Shown here piece after piece: positions 16,049-23,603 of a stretch of DNA of 64,000 bases (its first letter is position 1; every line of letters starts with the position of its first letter). The notes below the pieces were generated by a model that did not search any database, was not told where the DNA came from, and saw nothing but the letters and a program-made list of their open reading frames with translations. The stretch comes from JALYGJ01 sp963781705 (GTDB lineage Bacteria; Chloroflexota; Limnocylindria; Limnocylindrales; CSP1-4): NCBI GenBank assembly GCA_963781705.1, contig CAWAGP010000010.1, forward strand, positions 558,001 to 622,000, given 5' to 3'. The position numbers and the translations under genes are program-made.

Positions 16049-17172
16049 CTGCTCAACGTGACGATCGCCAGTCTGCTGGCCCCGCCCACGACCTCGATCT
16101 CGTAACGTGCGTTACTGCCGGCAAAGCCGTCTGAGATGAACCGGCGCTCCCCGCCGATCTGGCTGTAGCGCTGGCCGTCAAAGGTCAGATGCGACACGCC
16201 GCCATCGACGCGCAGCGTCACCGGCACGCCGCGTGGCCGGCGCAGTCGTGCGCTGCTGACGACGCCGTCGATGCGCACGGTCGTCGTGCCCGTCACGGCG
16301 GGCAGGTCCAGGTCGATGTGGTTGGCACCGCCGTTGATCTCCAGTCGTTCCAAGGTGACCTCGGCCAGCGAGCCGTTCAGGTCGGTCAGACCGCCCTCGA
16401 GCTCGATTGCCCACGGCAGCGCGTCGCTCAGGACCACGCGCGCCGTGCGCGCGCTCAACGCGGCCAACGCGCGACGCTGGTAACGGACGTTGACCACACC
16501 TCCCGCGGCGCGTACGTCGGGGAGGGGGCCGTCGAACGAAACGCCGACCAGGTCGCCCTGCGGCGCGCGACCCTCGAAGCTCAGGCGCGACGCGCTCGGC
16601 TCGACGATCACGCGCGCGGCCGCCCGCGGGCCGAGCGGCGCGATGTTCATGGATAGCCGTGGCGCACCACTGACGAAGACGAAGCGGCCGCGCGTGGCGT
16701 CGCCCAGCGGTGCCTGGTAACCCTGGCCGACGAAGCCACCGCGGACACTCGCGCGCAGCGCGTCGGTGTCGCGGCCGACAGCGGCGGCCGTCGCGTCGAG
16801 GAAGGTGCGAATGGCCTGCTGCTCACTGGCCGAGTAGTTCTTCAGCACACTGGTGATGGTGTCGTCGATCCGGCTGAGGGCATCACGCACCTCCTGCGCC
16901 GCCTGCGTTGGCGCGATTGCCGCCCGGCGTCGATCCTGCGGGTCGGCCCGGCGCTCGACGTAGCCGGCCCGTTCGAGCCGGTCGAGCACGCCGGTGACCG
17001 CGCCGGTGGTCAGGCCCGATTGCTCGGCCAGCCGGCCCGCGCTCACACCCGGTTCGGCGAGAACCATCTCAAGGCAGCGCAGGTCGGTCACGTTCATGCC
17101 CAGCCGCTCGGCGAGGGCCTCTTCATAGGTTGCGTTGCGGACCACTTGACGGATCCGCGCGATGTCGTTCAT
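16045..17172 (-). CDS. MarR-family regulator fused to a C-terminal beta-rich domain
   Basis: Residues 1-140 form a MarR winged helix (VSAGRLAEQSGLTTGAVTGVLDRLERAG, then ERRADPQDRRRAAI wing). Residues 170-375 are a repetitive, probably all-beta domain with recurring GGV/GGA turns (DGGVSHLTF, VGGASRLAI, NGGANHIDLDL), reminiscent of LiaF/DUF4097-like cell-envelope response domains. Ordinary MarR proteins are about 150 residues, so the extension is large. It is divergent from a DrrAB-like ABC exporter across 43 bp that contains overlapping palindromes, and probably represses that exporter and itself. The C-terminal part may sense a ligand; this is inference. Confidence 0.85.
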   Translation of the reverse strand: MNDIARIRQVVRNATYEEALAERLGMNVTDLRCLEMVLAEPGVSAGRLAEQSGLTTGAVTGVLDRLERAGYVERRADPQDRRRAAIAPTQAAQEVRDALSRIDDTITSVLKNYSASEQQAIRTFLDATAAAVGRDTDALRASVRGGFVGQGYQAPLGDATRGRFVFVSGAPRLSMNIAPLGPRAAARVIVEPSASRLSFEGRAPQGDLVGVSFDGPLPDVRAAGGVVNVRYQRRALAALSARTARVVLSDALPWAIELEGGLTDLNGSLAEVTLERLEINGGANHIDLDLPAVTGTTTVRIDGVVSSARLRRPRGVPVTLRVDGGVSHLTFDGQRYSQIGGERRFISDGFAGSNARYEIEVVGGASRLAIVTLSR

Positions 17173-17182
17173 GATGTGAACA

Positions 17183-17204
17183 TCTTAGCAGATAAGAGAC
17201 TTAT
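17183..17204. promoter_or_regulatory. Overlapping inverted repeats, probable MarR operator
   Basis: The 43-bp gap between the MarR-fusion gene and the ABC exporter holds two perfect inverted repeats sharing an arm: TCTTA-gcaga-TAAGA (17183-17197) and ATAAG-aga-CTTAT (17192-17204). Three alternating half-sites of CTTAT/TAAGA type in so small a divergent promoter are what a MarR dimer would bind. The region is also far more AT-rich than its surroundings. The ABC gene's AGGAG follows immediately (17206-17210). Confidence 0.6.
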
Positions 17205-17215
17205 GAGGAGTGAGG

Positions 17216-18196
17216 ATGTCTGGCCCGAATGATAGCGTGGGGATCGAGGCGGAGGGCCTCGTCAAGACGTATCCACCCAAGGTGAGGGCACTCGACGGTG
17301 TCGACCTCAGCGTCGACAGCGGCACGATCTACGCCTTGCTGGGTCCCAACGGCGCGGGCAAGTCGACCGCGGTCAAGATCCTGACGACCCTGTCCCGGCC
17401 CGATGCCGGCGTCGCGCGCGTGCTGGGCAACGATGTCGTGCGTCAGCCGCAGCGCGTCCGCCGCTTGATCGGCGTCGTTGGCCAGAACGGCGCCGTTGAC
17501 CCGGAGGCAACGGGCCGCGAGAACATGCTGCTGCAGGGCCGCCTGTACGGCATGGGCGGCGCGCAGCTCCGCAAACGAGTGGACGGGCTGCTGGCGGCAT
17601 TCGGATTGTCTGAGTACGCAGACCGGATCGTCCGCACCTGGTCGGGCGGCAGCCGGCGCAAGCTCGACGTCGCCACCGGCCTGGTGCATGAGCCGCGCGT
17701 CCTGTTCCTCGACGAGCCGACCACCGGCCTCGATCCCGAGGCGCGCTCGGAGCTGTGGGCGGAGGTCCGCCGGCTGAATTCCGAAGGGCTGACCATCCTG
17801 CTCACTACTCACTACCTCGAAGAGGCCGACCGCCTGGCCGGCCGGGTCGCGATCATCGATCGCGGCCGGATCGTCGCCCGCGGCGCGCCAGATGAACTCA
17901 AGAGCGCGCTGCAGGGCAATTCGATCGTGGTCGAGCTGAACGAGCCTGCTCAGAACCGCCGGGCAACGGCCGTGCTCGAGCGCATCGCGGAGCTGCGCGA
18001 CCCGGTCCAGGAAGGCCGCACCCTGCGCGCGCGCGCCAGCCATGGCGCGCGCGCCGTACCCACCGTCCTTGCCGCGCTCGATGCGGCCGGGCTGGGCGTC
18101 GCGTCGGTGACCGTCGCCCGCCCATCGCTCGACGACGTCTATCTGCAGCACACCGGCCGGACGTACCGGCCGGAGACCCAGGAGGCCGCCCGATGA
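17216..18196 (+). CDS. ABC transporter ATP-binding protein (DrrA-like)
   Basis: This is the cytoplasmic ATPase of an ABC-2 type drug/lipid exporter, 326 residues. The ATG at 17216 is preceded by AGGAG with five-base spacing; the GTG at 17210 is less likely. Walker A is GPNGAGKST, Walker B LFLDEPTTGLDPEAR. The signature reads WSGGSRRKLDVA rather than LSGGQ, a variant typical of the daunorubicin-resistance DrrA group. The C-terminal 80 residues match the DrrA-type regulatory extension. The next gene, overlapping by ATGA, encodes the permease. Expression is likely controlled by the divergent MarR fusion. Confidence 0.93.
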   Translation: MSGPNDSVGIEAEGLVKTYPPKVRALDGVDLSVDSGTIYALLGPNGAGKSTAVKILTTLSRPDAGVARVLGNDVVRQPQRVRRLIGVVGQNGAVDPEATGRENMLLQGRLYGMGGAQLRKRVDGLLAAFGLSEYADRIVRTWSGGSRRKLDVATGLVHEPRVLFLDEPTTGLDPEARSELWAEVRRLNSEGLTILLTTHYLEEADRLAGRVAIIDRGRIVARGAPDELKSALQGNSIVVELNEPAQNRRATAVLERIAELRDPVQEGRTLRARASHGARAVPTVLAALDAAGLGVASVTVARPSLDDVYLQHTGRTYRPETQEAAR

Positions 18197-18972
18197 CCGC
18201 GCTCGCCAGCCAGACCGCCCGGATCACGGGACGGCACCTGCGCTTCTTCTTCCGCCAGCCATGGTTCGTCGGCATCTATCTCGTTCAGCCTGTGATCTGG
18301 CTGCTGCTCTTCGGTGCGCTGTTTCGCAGCGTGACCGAGATCCCCGGCTTCGCCACGTCGGGCAGCTATCTCGACTACCTCGTACCCGGCGTGCTGGTCA
18401 TGACCGCCCTGTTCTCCTGTGGCTGGAGCGGCATGTCGATCATCGAGGACCTCAACCGTTCGATCATCGACCGGATGCTGATCACGCCCGTGCAACGCGG
18501 CGCGATCATCGCCGGCCTGAACCTCTACGAGGTCGTGTCGCTGGCCATCCAGGCGGCGATCATTGGCGGCCTGGCCCTGCTGCTGGGCGCGCAGTTCGAC
18601 GGCGGCCTTGTCGGCTACGGGGCGCTGACTCTGTGCGCCATGCTCATCGGTGCGGCCGTCGCCGGCCTCTCCGACGCGATGGCGATCATGCTCCGCCAGC
18701 GTGAGTCGGTCATCGGCATCAACACGCTCTTGACGCTGCCGCTGACGTTCCTGTCGGCCGCGTTCCTGCCGCTCAACCTGGCGCCCGACTGGATCAGGAC
18801 GGTGGCCATGTACAACCCGGTCAACTGGGCTGTCGAAGCGGGCCGCGAAGCGCTCGCCGCCAACCCGGACTGGTCGTTCGTCCTGCCGCGCATGGCCGCT
18901 CTGGCCGTGCTCGCGTTCGCCACCACCGCGTGGGCGACGTGGACGTTCCGCAGTTACCAGCGATCCATCTAG
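18193..18972 (+). CDS. ABC-2 type transporter permease (DrrB-like)
   Basis: This 259-residue inner-membrane permease has six hydrophobic segments and the ABC-2 family features: the N-terminal WFVGIYLVQPVIWLLLFGALF helix, the YLVPGVLVMTALFS helix, a cytoplasmic EDLNRSIIDRMLITPVQRG coupling loop and the C-terminal LPLTFLSAAFLPLNLAPDW motif. It pairs with the preceding ATPase (4-bp overlap) to export a hydrophobic compound, possibly an antibiotic or lipid. The stop codon is followed almost at once by the promoter region of the first cold-shock gene. Confidence 0.93.
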   Translation: MTALASQTARITGRHLRFFFRQPWFVGIYLVQPVIWLLLFGALFRSVTEIPGFATSGSYLDYLVPGVLVMTALFSCGWSGMSIIEDLNRSIIDRMLITPVQRGAIIAGLNLYEVVSLAIQAAIIGGLALLLGAQFDGGLVGYGALTLCAMLIGAAVAGLSDAMAIMLRQRESVIGINTLLTLPLTFLSAAFLPLNLAPDWIRTVAMYNPVNWAVEAGREALAANPDWSFVLPRMAALAVLAFATTAWATWTFRSYQRSI

Positions 18973-18982
18973 ACAGTCACGC

Positions 18983-18988
18983 TAAGAT
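18983..18988 (+). promoter_or_regulatory. Candidate -10 element of first cold-shock gene
   Basis: TAAGAT lies exactly 18 nt before the conserved csp leader block. The second csp gene has TATCCT at the identical distance from its own copy of the block (24766-24771), which supports both as -10 hexamers. No clear -35 was found for either. Confidence 0.45.
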
Positions 18989-19006
18989 GGCGGCTCGCCG
19001 CAAAGC

Positions 19007-19087
19007 GCGGTGGCTCCGTGTGATCGCGTTTCTCGAACGGATCGTGCGACAGCAGTAGTCAGTTCGAGAAGACGTTGGAGGGTCATA
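19007..19087 (+). ncRNA. Conserved structured 5' leader of cold-shock gene, copy 1
   Basis: This leader RNA is shared with the other csp gene in the window (24790-24871). It begins with a 20-nt identical block (GCGGTGGCTCCGTGTGATCG, 19007-19026). A perfect 9-bp stem follows, TTCTCGAAC (19030-19038) with GTTCGAGAA (19062-19070), closing a 23-nt loop that itself has conserved segments (GATCGTGCG, CAGTAGT). The stem ends six bases before the Shine-Dalgarno GGAGG (19077-19081). The sequence is conserved between paralogues outside the coding region, so a cis-regulatory RNA such as a temperature-responsive leader is likely. No known riboswitch class is recognised. Confidence 0.65.
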
Positions 19088-19291
19088 GTGGCCACCGGCA
19101 CCATCAAGAAGGTTGTCGCCGACCGCGGCTTCGGCTTCATCACGGCCGACGACACCAAGGAGTATTTCTTCCACCGGAGCGCGCTCAATTCGTCGCTCGA
19201 CTTCGACCGCCTGGTTGGCGGCGAGAAGGTCGAGTTCCAGATCGAGCAGAGTCCCAAGGGGCCACGCGCGAGTCGCGTCCAGGCCGCCTGA
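19088..19291 (+). CDS. Cold-shock domain protein, copy 1
   Basis: This 67-residue single cold-shock domain protein is an RNA chaperone. The GTG at 19088 is set by GGAGG six bases upstream and by alignment with the second copy. RNP1-like DRGFGFI and RNP2-like EYFFHRS are present, flanked by TGTIKKVVA and a GGEKVEFQIE strand, ending PKGPRASRVQAA. It binds single-stranded RNA or DNA in the cytoplasm. About three-quarters of residues match the protein at 24872-25075. It has its own leader and terminator and is therefore monocistronic. Confidence 0.95.
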   Translation: MATGTIKKVVADRGFGFITADDTKEYFFHRSALNSSLDFDRLVGGEKVEFQIEQSPKGPRASRVQAA

Positions 19292-19308
19292 TCCAACCCG
19301 GATCCAGC

Positions 19309-19342
19309 AGAGCCGCCCGCAGCGATACGGGCGGCTCTTCTA
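19309..19342 (+). terminator. Intrinsic terminator after first cold-shock gene
   Basis: A perfect 11-bp stem, AGAGCCGCCCG (19309-19319) with CGGGCGGCTCT (19328-19338), has an 8-nt loop and is followed by TTCTAATT. The hairpin core (GCCG-CCGCAGC...GCGGGCGGC) is nearly the same as that after the second csp gene, so the whole transcription unit looks duplicated. Confidence 0.8.
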
Positions 19343-19381
19343 ATTCATCCAGCCGCCGACCGCCGCGTCTCGTGGGCCGAA

Positions 19382-19729
19382 CTGCCAGCTCCAGCAAAGG
19401 CGTTTCGCGCCGCTCACGCGCTCTTCGGCGCGTTCAACCTCGCCGGACTGGCCTATGTCTGGCTATCAGCAATTCGGCGCCGGCGCGACCGCGCCCTGGC
19501 GCTGTTCGTGGCGGTGCTGTGCGCGGAGGGGATCGCCCTCGTCGTCGGCCGCGGCGACTGTCCGTTCGGACCTTTCCAGCGTGAGCTGGGCGACCCGGTG
19601 CCGATGTTCGAGCTGGTGCTACCGCCCAGGGCTGCCAAGGCGGCGATACCGATCCTGACGGCCGTCACGCTCGCCGGCTTCCTGGCCGTGCTCCTGCGTC
19701 CGCCCGCACGGCGCAGTACTGAGGTCTAG
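19382..19729 (+). CDS. Small membrane protein, start unresolved
   Basis: A coherent membrane-protein frame runs to the stop at 19729. It has AHALFGAFNLAGLAYVWL, a basic loop IRRRRDR, a second helix LFVAVLCAEGIALVV, a conserved-looking GRGDCPFGPFQRELGDP loop and a last helix. The first ordinary start codon in this frame is GTG at 19508, which would cut off the first helix. Upstream, the frame stays open through the csp terminator with no ATG, GTG or TTG. Either a rare start such as CTG at 19382 is used or an indel hides the true start. The function is unknown; it resembles small DUF2784-like membrane proteins only in layout. Confidence 0.5.
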   Translation: MPAPAKAFRAAHALFGAFNLAGLAYVWLSAIRRRRDRALALFVAVLCAEGIALVVGRGDCPFGPFQRELGDPVPMFELVLPPRAAKAAIPILTAVTLAGFLAVLLRPPARRSTEV

Positions 19730-20178
19730 GAGCCGGTTGTGGTCGGCAGGCCGGCCGCTATCCAGTCGGTCATCCCGCCGGTCATGCTGGTGACGTTGGT
19801 GAAACCGGCCTGACGCAGGATGTCGCGTGCCTGCGCCGAGCGGTTGCCGGTGTGGCACACGGTGATGACGGTGCGGTCGCGCGGCACCTCGTTCGTACGG
19901 TTGGCGATCTCGCCCAGCGGGATGAGCGTGGCGCCCGGGATGTGGCCGGTTGCCCACTCGCTCGGCTCGCGCACGTCGATGATGTACGCGCCGGCGTCGC
20001 GCAGGGTGGCGGTCTCCGCGACGCTGACGGAAAGCGGCAGGACCGCCGGTGCCGTCGCGCTCGGGCCGACGCTCGGAACCACCGCTGGCGCCGCACTGCC
20101 ACAGGCGCCCAGTGCGAACGAGGCGATCAGGGCAAACGCGGCGAGGACGGTTCGGCGCCGGGGATTGTGTTCGGTCAT
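19726..20178 (-). CDS. Rhodanese-like lipoprotein
   Basis: An exported single-domain rhodanese anchored as a lipoprotein: from ATG 20178 the signal ends FALGAC with lipidated Cys26. A Ala/Pro/Val-rich linker follows, then the rhodanese domain with IDVREPSEWATGHIPGA and the active-site loop beginning at Cys108 (VCHTGNRS), and MTGGMTDWIAAG at the end. The loop length fits sulfur-accepting rhodaneses. It may carry persulfide sulfur or act in envelope redox repair; no partner is adjacent. The ATG at 20178 is preferred to upstream starts because it gives a proper signal peptide. Confidence 0.9.
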   Translation of the reverse strand: MTEHNPRRRTVLAAFALIASFALGACGSAAPAVVPSVGPSATAPAVLPLSVSVAETATLRDAGAYIIDVREPSEWATGHIPGATLIPLGEIANRTNEVPRDRTVITVCHTGNRSAQARDILRQAGFTNVTSMTGGMTDWIAAGLPTTTGS

Positions 20179-20266
20179 GGTTGCCCGATCGTCCGTGACG
20201 GCAACCGGCGCACGTAGGGCCGAACCGCCCACAACCGCGGGCCGCTCGTCGTCTAGCCTCTGGCGC

Positions 20267-21516
20267 ATGAGCACGCATGGACCGGTCAGCGTTGCCATCC
20301 TGGGTGCGGGGATGCGTGGCCGGCTGACGTACGGCGCCTACTGCCTGGCCAACGCTGGGAAGATTCGCGTGAGCGCGGTCGCCGAGCCCGACGTCGGCCG
20401 CCGCAAGCGCTTGGCCGACGAGCACGCCATCCCCGAGACGGCGCGCTTTGCCGACTGGTCCGACCTCCTCGCACACGGACCGCCGACCGACGGCGTGATC
20501 GTCGCCACGCCCGACTGGGCACACGCCGAGCCGGCCATCGCCGCGCTGGCACTCGGGCGCGACGTGCTGCTCGAGAAACCGGTCGCGCGCACGGCCGAAG
20601 AGCTAGACCGGCTGCTCGCCGCGGCACGCACGTCGACCGGCCGCATGACCATCGCCCACCCGTTGCGCCACGCGCCGTTGTTCGAGGCGATCGCGCGCCT
20701 GTTGGCCGAGGGTCGTATCGGCAGGCTGATGACCATCGACCACGTCGAGAACATCGGCTACCTGCATTTCGCCCACAGCTACGTGCGCGGCAACTGGCGC
20801 CGCTCCGACGAGACGGCGCCGCTGATCCTGACCAAGGCGTGCCACGACCTGGATGTGCTTGCCTGGCTGGCGGGCAGTGCCTGGACGAACGTGTCGTCGT
20901 TCGGTTCGCTGGCGCACTTCCGTTCGGAGAACGCGCCGCCCGGCGCGCCCAACCGCTGCACCGACGGCTGCCCGGTCCAGGCGACCTGCCCGTTCGACGC
21001 GGTCGCCTTCTATCTCGAGCCGCAGACGCTGGCGGGCTGGCGGAGCGCCGTCACGCCCGACCAGAGCGAAGCGGGCATCCGCGATGCGCTGGCGACCGGC
21101 CCCTACGGGCGGTGCGTCTACCGCTGCGACAACGACGTGGTCGACCACCAGGTGGCAATCATCGAGTTCGCCAACGAGGTGACTGCCACGCTGACGGTGT
21201 CGGCCTTCACTGCGGAGATGAGCAGGTCGATCCGGCTGATGGGCACGGCCGGCGAGATCGAGGCAGACCTGCTGACCGGCCGGTTGGCGTGCGCACATTC
21301 ACGCCCGGGTCAGCCGCGCCGCCCGCCGACGTACCCGTCGAGCTGGCCGGTGATGGCCACGGCGGCGGCGATGATCGGCTGCTGGACGCCTTTGTCACCG
21401 GGCTGACGCACAAGCGTGCGGGTAAGCGGCCGGACCTGGTGCCGGGCGCGCTCGAGGATTCGGTCGTGGGGCATGAGCTTGCCTTCGCCGTGGAGCATTC
21501 TCGCGTGACCGGATAG
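20267..21516 (+). pseudogene. Gfo/Idh/MocA-family oxidoreductase, frameshifted near the C-terminus
   Basis: This is an NAD(P)-dependent sugar or cyclitol dehydrogenase-like protein. The N-terminal Rossmann fold has ILGAGMRGRLTYG, followed by VATPDWAH, LLEKPVA and HPLRHAPLF. There is a Cys-rich insert (CTDGCPVQATCPFDA and YGRCVYRCDNDVVDHQ) seen in one subfamily. After EADLLTGRLA the frame runs into an unlikely tail and stops at 21406, while the family C-terminus (RTFTPG...GHGGGDDRLLDAFVTGL...HELAFAVEHSR) continues in another frame to 21516. One missing base around 21280-21300 explains this. TAGCCT at 20254-20259, seven bases before the ATG, suggests a leaderless start. Confidence 0.85.
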
Positions 21517-21524
21517 TCGATCCC

Positions 21525-22862
21525 CTAAGCGGAGCGGGAAAGGCGCTCCCCGGGCATTGCCATCGGGCGGCCGATGGTGCCGCCGGGCTGGACGCGCCGG
21601 TTGGGCCGGCTGCCAACGCTGGCGCCGGCTGCCGGCGAGGCTGGTCGGCCCTGGCGGTGAGCACCGTCCCGGGATCGGCCACCGCCGGTGCGGAGCTGGA
21701 TGGCCTGCGGGCGGATCGATCGGTCGGGGGCGAAGCCGGGGATGATCTCCGTCTCAACACGGTGGCCCAGCAGCTGCTCGATGTCGGCCAGCAGCGGCTG
21801 CTCGTCGACGCACACGAGCGAGATGGCGTCGCCGTCCGTGCCCGCCCGGCCGGTGCGGCCGATGCGATGCACGTAGTCGGACGCGACCATGGGCAGCTCG
21901 TAGTTGACGACGTGTGGCAGCGCCTCGATGTCCAGGCCGCGCGAGGCAACCTCCGTGGCGACCAGGATGGCCACCTTGTTGCGCTTGAAGTCGTTCAGCG
22001 CGCGCACGCGCTGCGGCTGGCTCTTGTTGCCGTGGATGGCGACGGCGCTGATGCCGTCGTGGCCGAGCTGTTGGGCGAGCCGATCGGCGCCGTGCTTGGT
22101 GCGCGTGAAGACGAGCGCCTGGTAGATGCGCCCGGACGTGACCAGATGGCTGAGCAGCTCGCGCTTGCGGCTGCGATCGACGGGCATGACCACCTGGCGG
22201 ACGAGTTCGGCGGCGGTGTTGCGCGGCGTGACCTGGACGTAGGCGGGGGCCTTCAGGAAGTCGGCGGCAAGGGCGCGGATCTCGGCCGAGAAGGTGGCGC
22301 TGAACAGCAGATTCTGGCGCTCGACGGGTAGTAGTGCGAGCACCCTGCGGATGTCGTGGATGAAGCCCATGTCGAGCATCCGGTCGGCCTCGTCGAGTAC
22401 GAGGACCTCGACGCGTGACAGGTCGATCAGGCGCTGGTTGACCAGGTCGAGCAGCCGACCCGGCGTGGCGACGACGATCTCCGGACCCTGACGCAGGCGG
22501 CGAACCTGCGCGTCGTAGCCCACGCCGCCGTAGATGACGGCCGACATTACCGGCCGCTGCGCGCCGTAGGTGCGGACGCTCTCTTCGACCTGCAGCGCGA
22601 GCTCGCGCGTAGGTGTCAGCACGAGCACGCGGATCGGCCGCCGGCCGTTGGCGTTGCGGTCCGTGCGCGCGTTGAGGCGCTGCAGGATGGGCAGCACGAA
22701 GGCCGCCGTCTTGCCGGTACCAGTCTGTGCGCCCGCGAGCAGGTCACGGCCGCCGAGGACGTGGGGAATGGCTTCGCGCTGGACCGGCGTGGGCTCGGTG
22801 TAGCCCTGCTGGGCCACGGCGCGGAGAAGCTCGGGCGTCAGCCCAAGTTCAGTGAAAGACAT
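21525..22862 (-). CDS. DEAD-box ATP-dependent RNA helicase (RhlE-like)
   Basis: This 445-residue RNA helicase remodels structured RNA, often in ribosome assembly or at low temperature. The Q motif (FTELGLTPELLRAVAQQGYTEPTPVQ region), motif I AQTGTGKT, Ia PTRELALQ, Ib TPGRLLD, II DEAD, III SAT, IV LVFTRTK, V ATEVASRGLDI and VI HRIGRTGRAG are all readable. The C-terminal tail (about 390-445) is basic and Gly/Arg/Pro-rich. The gene is preceded by a strongly structured leader, fitting post-transcriptional control, and two cold-shock genes lie within a few kb. Confidence 0.95.
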   Translation of the reverse strand: MSFTELGLTPELLRAVAQQGYTEPTPVQREAIPHVLGGRDLLAGAQTGTGKTAAFVLPILQRLNARTDRNANGRRPIRVLVLTPTRELALQVEESVRTYGAQRPVMSAVIYGGVGYDAQVRRLRQGPEIVVATPGRLLDLVNQRLIDLSRVEVLVLDEADRMLDMGFIHDIRRVLALLPVERQNLLFSATFSAEIRALAADFLKAPAYVQVTPRNTAAELVRQVVMPVDRSRKRELLSHLVTSGRIYQALVFTRTKHGADRLAQQLGHDGISAVAIHGNKSQPQRVRALNDFKRNKVAILVATEVASRGLDIEALPHVVNYELPMVASDYVHRIGRTGRAGTDGDAISLVCVDEQPLLADIEQLLGHRVETEIIPGFAPDRSIRPQAIQLRTGGGRSRDGAHRQGRPASPAAGASVGSRPNRRVQPGGTIGRPMAMPGERLSRSA

Positions 22863-22871
22863 GAGAGGAAT

Positions 22872-22925
22872 AGCTCCTGACGAGGCCCTCCCGCTTGTGC
22901 GGGGCCCGGTCAGGGCTCATTTTTT
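22872..22925. promoter_or_regulatory. Large hairpin in the leader of the DEAD-box helicase gene
   Basis: Just upstream of the helicase ATG (minus strand) an imperfect hairpin spans 22872-22917. The outer arms are AGCTCCTGAC/GTCAGGGCT (one bulge) and the inner arms GGCC-CCGC/GCGG-GGCC around a 4-nt loop. On the helicase transcript the 3' arm contains AGGAG, so the ribosome-binding site would be masked. On the plus strand the same hairpin is followed by T6 (22920-22925) and could end transcripts running towards it. A 23-codon frame (ATG-AGC-CCT...) also runs through it and overlaps the helicase start. Confidence 0.5.
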
Positions 22926-23044
22926 GGTGGGTCGAGGTCGAACGGAACGAACCGGGGCGCAGACCGGAGCGCCCAACGAACACGAGGAGATCGAAGAGTA
23001 ACAGGTTCACCCGAACAGTTGTTCTGATCGGGTGTCCTGATCGG

Positions 23045-23311
23045 TCAGCGGCGCAGTAGGCCGCGCTTGGGGGTGATGAAGTTCATCACGGCGATGACCG
23101 CGATCGCGCCAATCGTGGCGATGACAACGCTCTCGACGTTGATGCCGTCGACCGAGCCAATCTTGAGCACCGACGAGGCGACGAAACCGCCGATCACGCC
23201 GCCAATGACGCCGAGCACGACCATCATCAGCAGGCCGCCGCGTGAGCCGATGATCATGCTGGCCAGGAAGCCGGCGATTGCGCCGACCACGATCCATGAA
23301 ATGAAACCCAT
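23045..23311 (-). CDS. GlsB/YeaQ/YmgE-family membrane protein
   Basis: This 88-residue small membrane protein of the transglycosylase-associated/YeaQ family has three hydrophobic helices, Gly-rich turns (GAIAGFLASMIIGSRGG, VLGVIGGVIGGFVAS) and a short basic C-terminus (PKRGLLRR). Family members are stress-associated inner-membrane proteins of unclear biochemical role. The start ATG at 23311 is followed by the canonical GFISWIVVGAIAG opening. A structured element of about 86 nt lies 35 nt upstream, suggesting RNA-level regulation. Confidence 0.88.
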   Translation of the reverse strand: MGFISWIVVGAIAGFLASMIIGSRGGLLMMVVLGVIGGVIGGFVASSVLKIGSVDGINVESVVIATIGAIAVIAVMNFITPKRGLLRR

Positions 23312-23346
23312 CTGGTACCGGCCTTCCGTTCAGTAGTTAAGGCGGA

Positions 23347-23432
23347 GCCCCGTCGCGTCTGCCTTCAGTGCAGTCGGCCGCTGGGCCCCCAGGCAACAGA
23401 CAGCACACTCACCAGCCGACCCGCGACGGGGC
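23347..23432 (-). ncRNA. Structured leader element upstream of the GlsB-type gene
   Basis: Outer arms GCCCCGTCGCG (23347-23357) and CGCGACGGGGC (23422-23432) are perfectly complementary over 11 bp. Inside them GTCGGC/GCCGAC can pair, and CTGGG-ggC-CCAG forms a small hairpin, giving a multi-stem fold of about 86 nt that ends roughly 35 nt before the GlsB ATG. The nested layout looks like a cis-regulatory RNA. I do not recognise a known riboswitch class in it. Confidence 0.45.
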
Positions 23433-23558
23433 CCCGGCGGTCGGCCCGCGCCCGGACCGAACCGCATTGTCCCGCTGGCCGCCCCACTTCGGCGGCTGCG
23501 ATCACTTCGCGAGAGGGACGCGAAGCTGGTTGATTCGGTTTTCTGAACCAAGTCTGCA

Positions 23559-23603
23559 GGCGCAGGCGGTGGGTGTCATTACGGTCCGTAATGTGCCTGC
23601 GCC
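23559..23603. repeat. Compound palindrome downstream of response regulator
   Basis: Outer arms GGCGCAGGC (23559-23567) and GCCTGCGCC (23595-23603) enclose a perfect inner palindrome CATTACGG-T-CCGTAATG (23577-23593). The left spacer is nine bases, the right one base. It could act as the end structure of the regulator mRNA, although no T-run follows on that strand, or as a protein-binding site. Confidence 0.5.
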
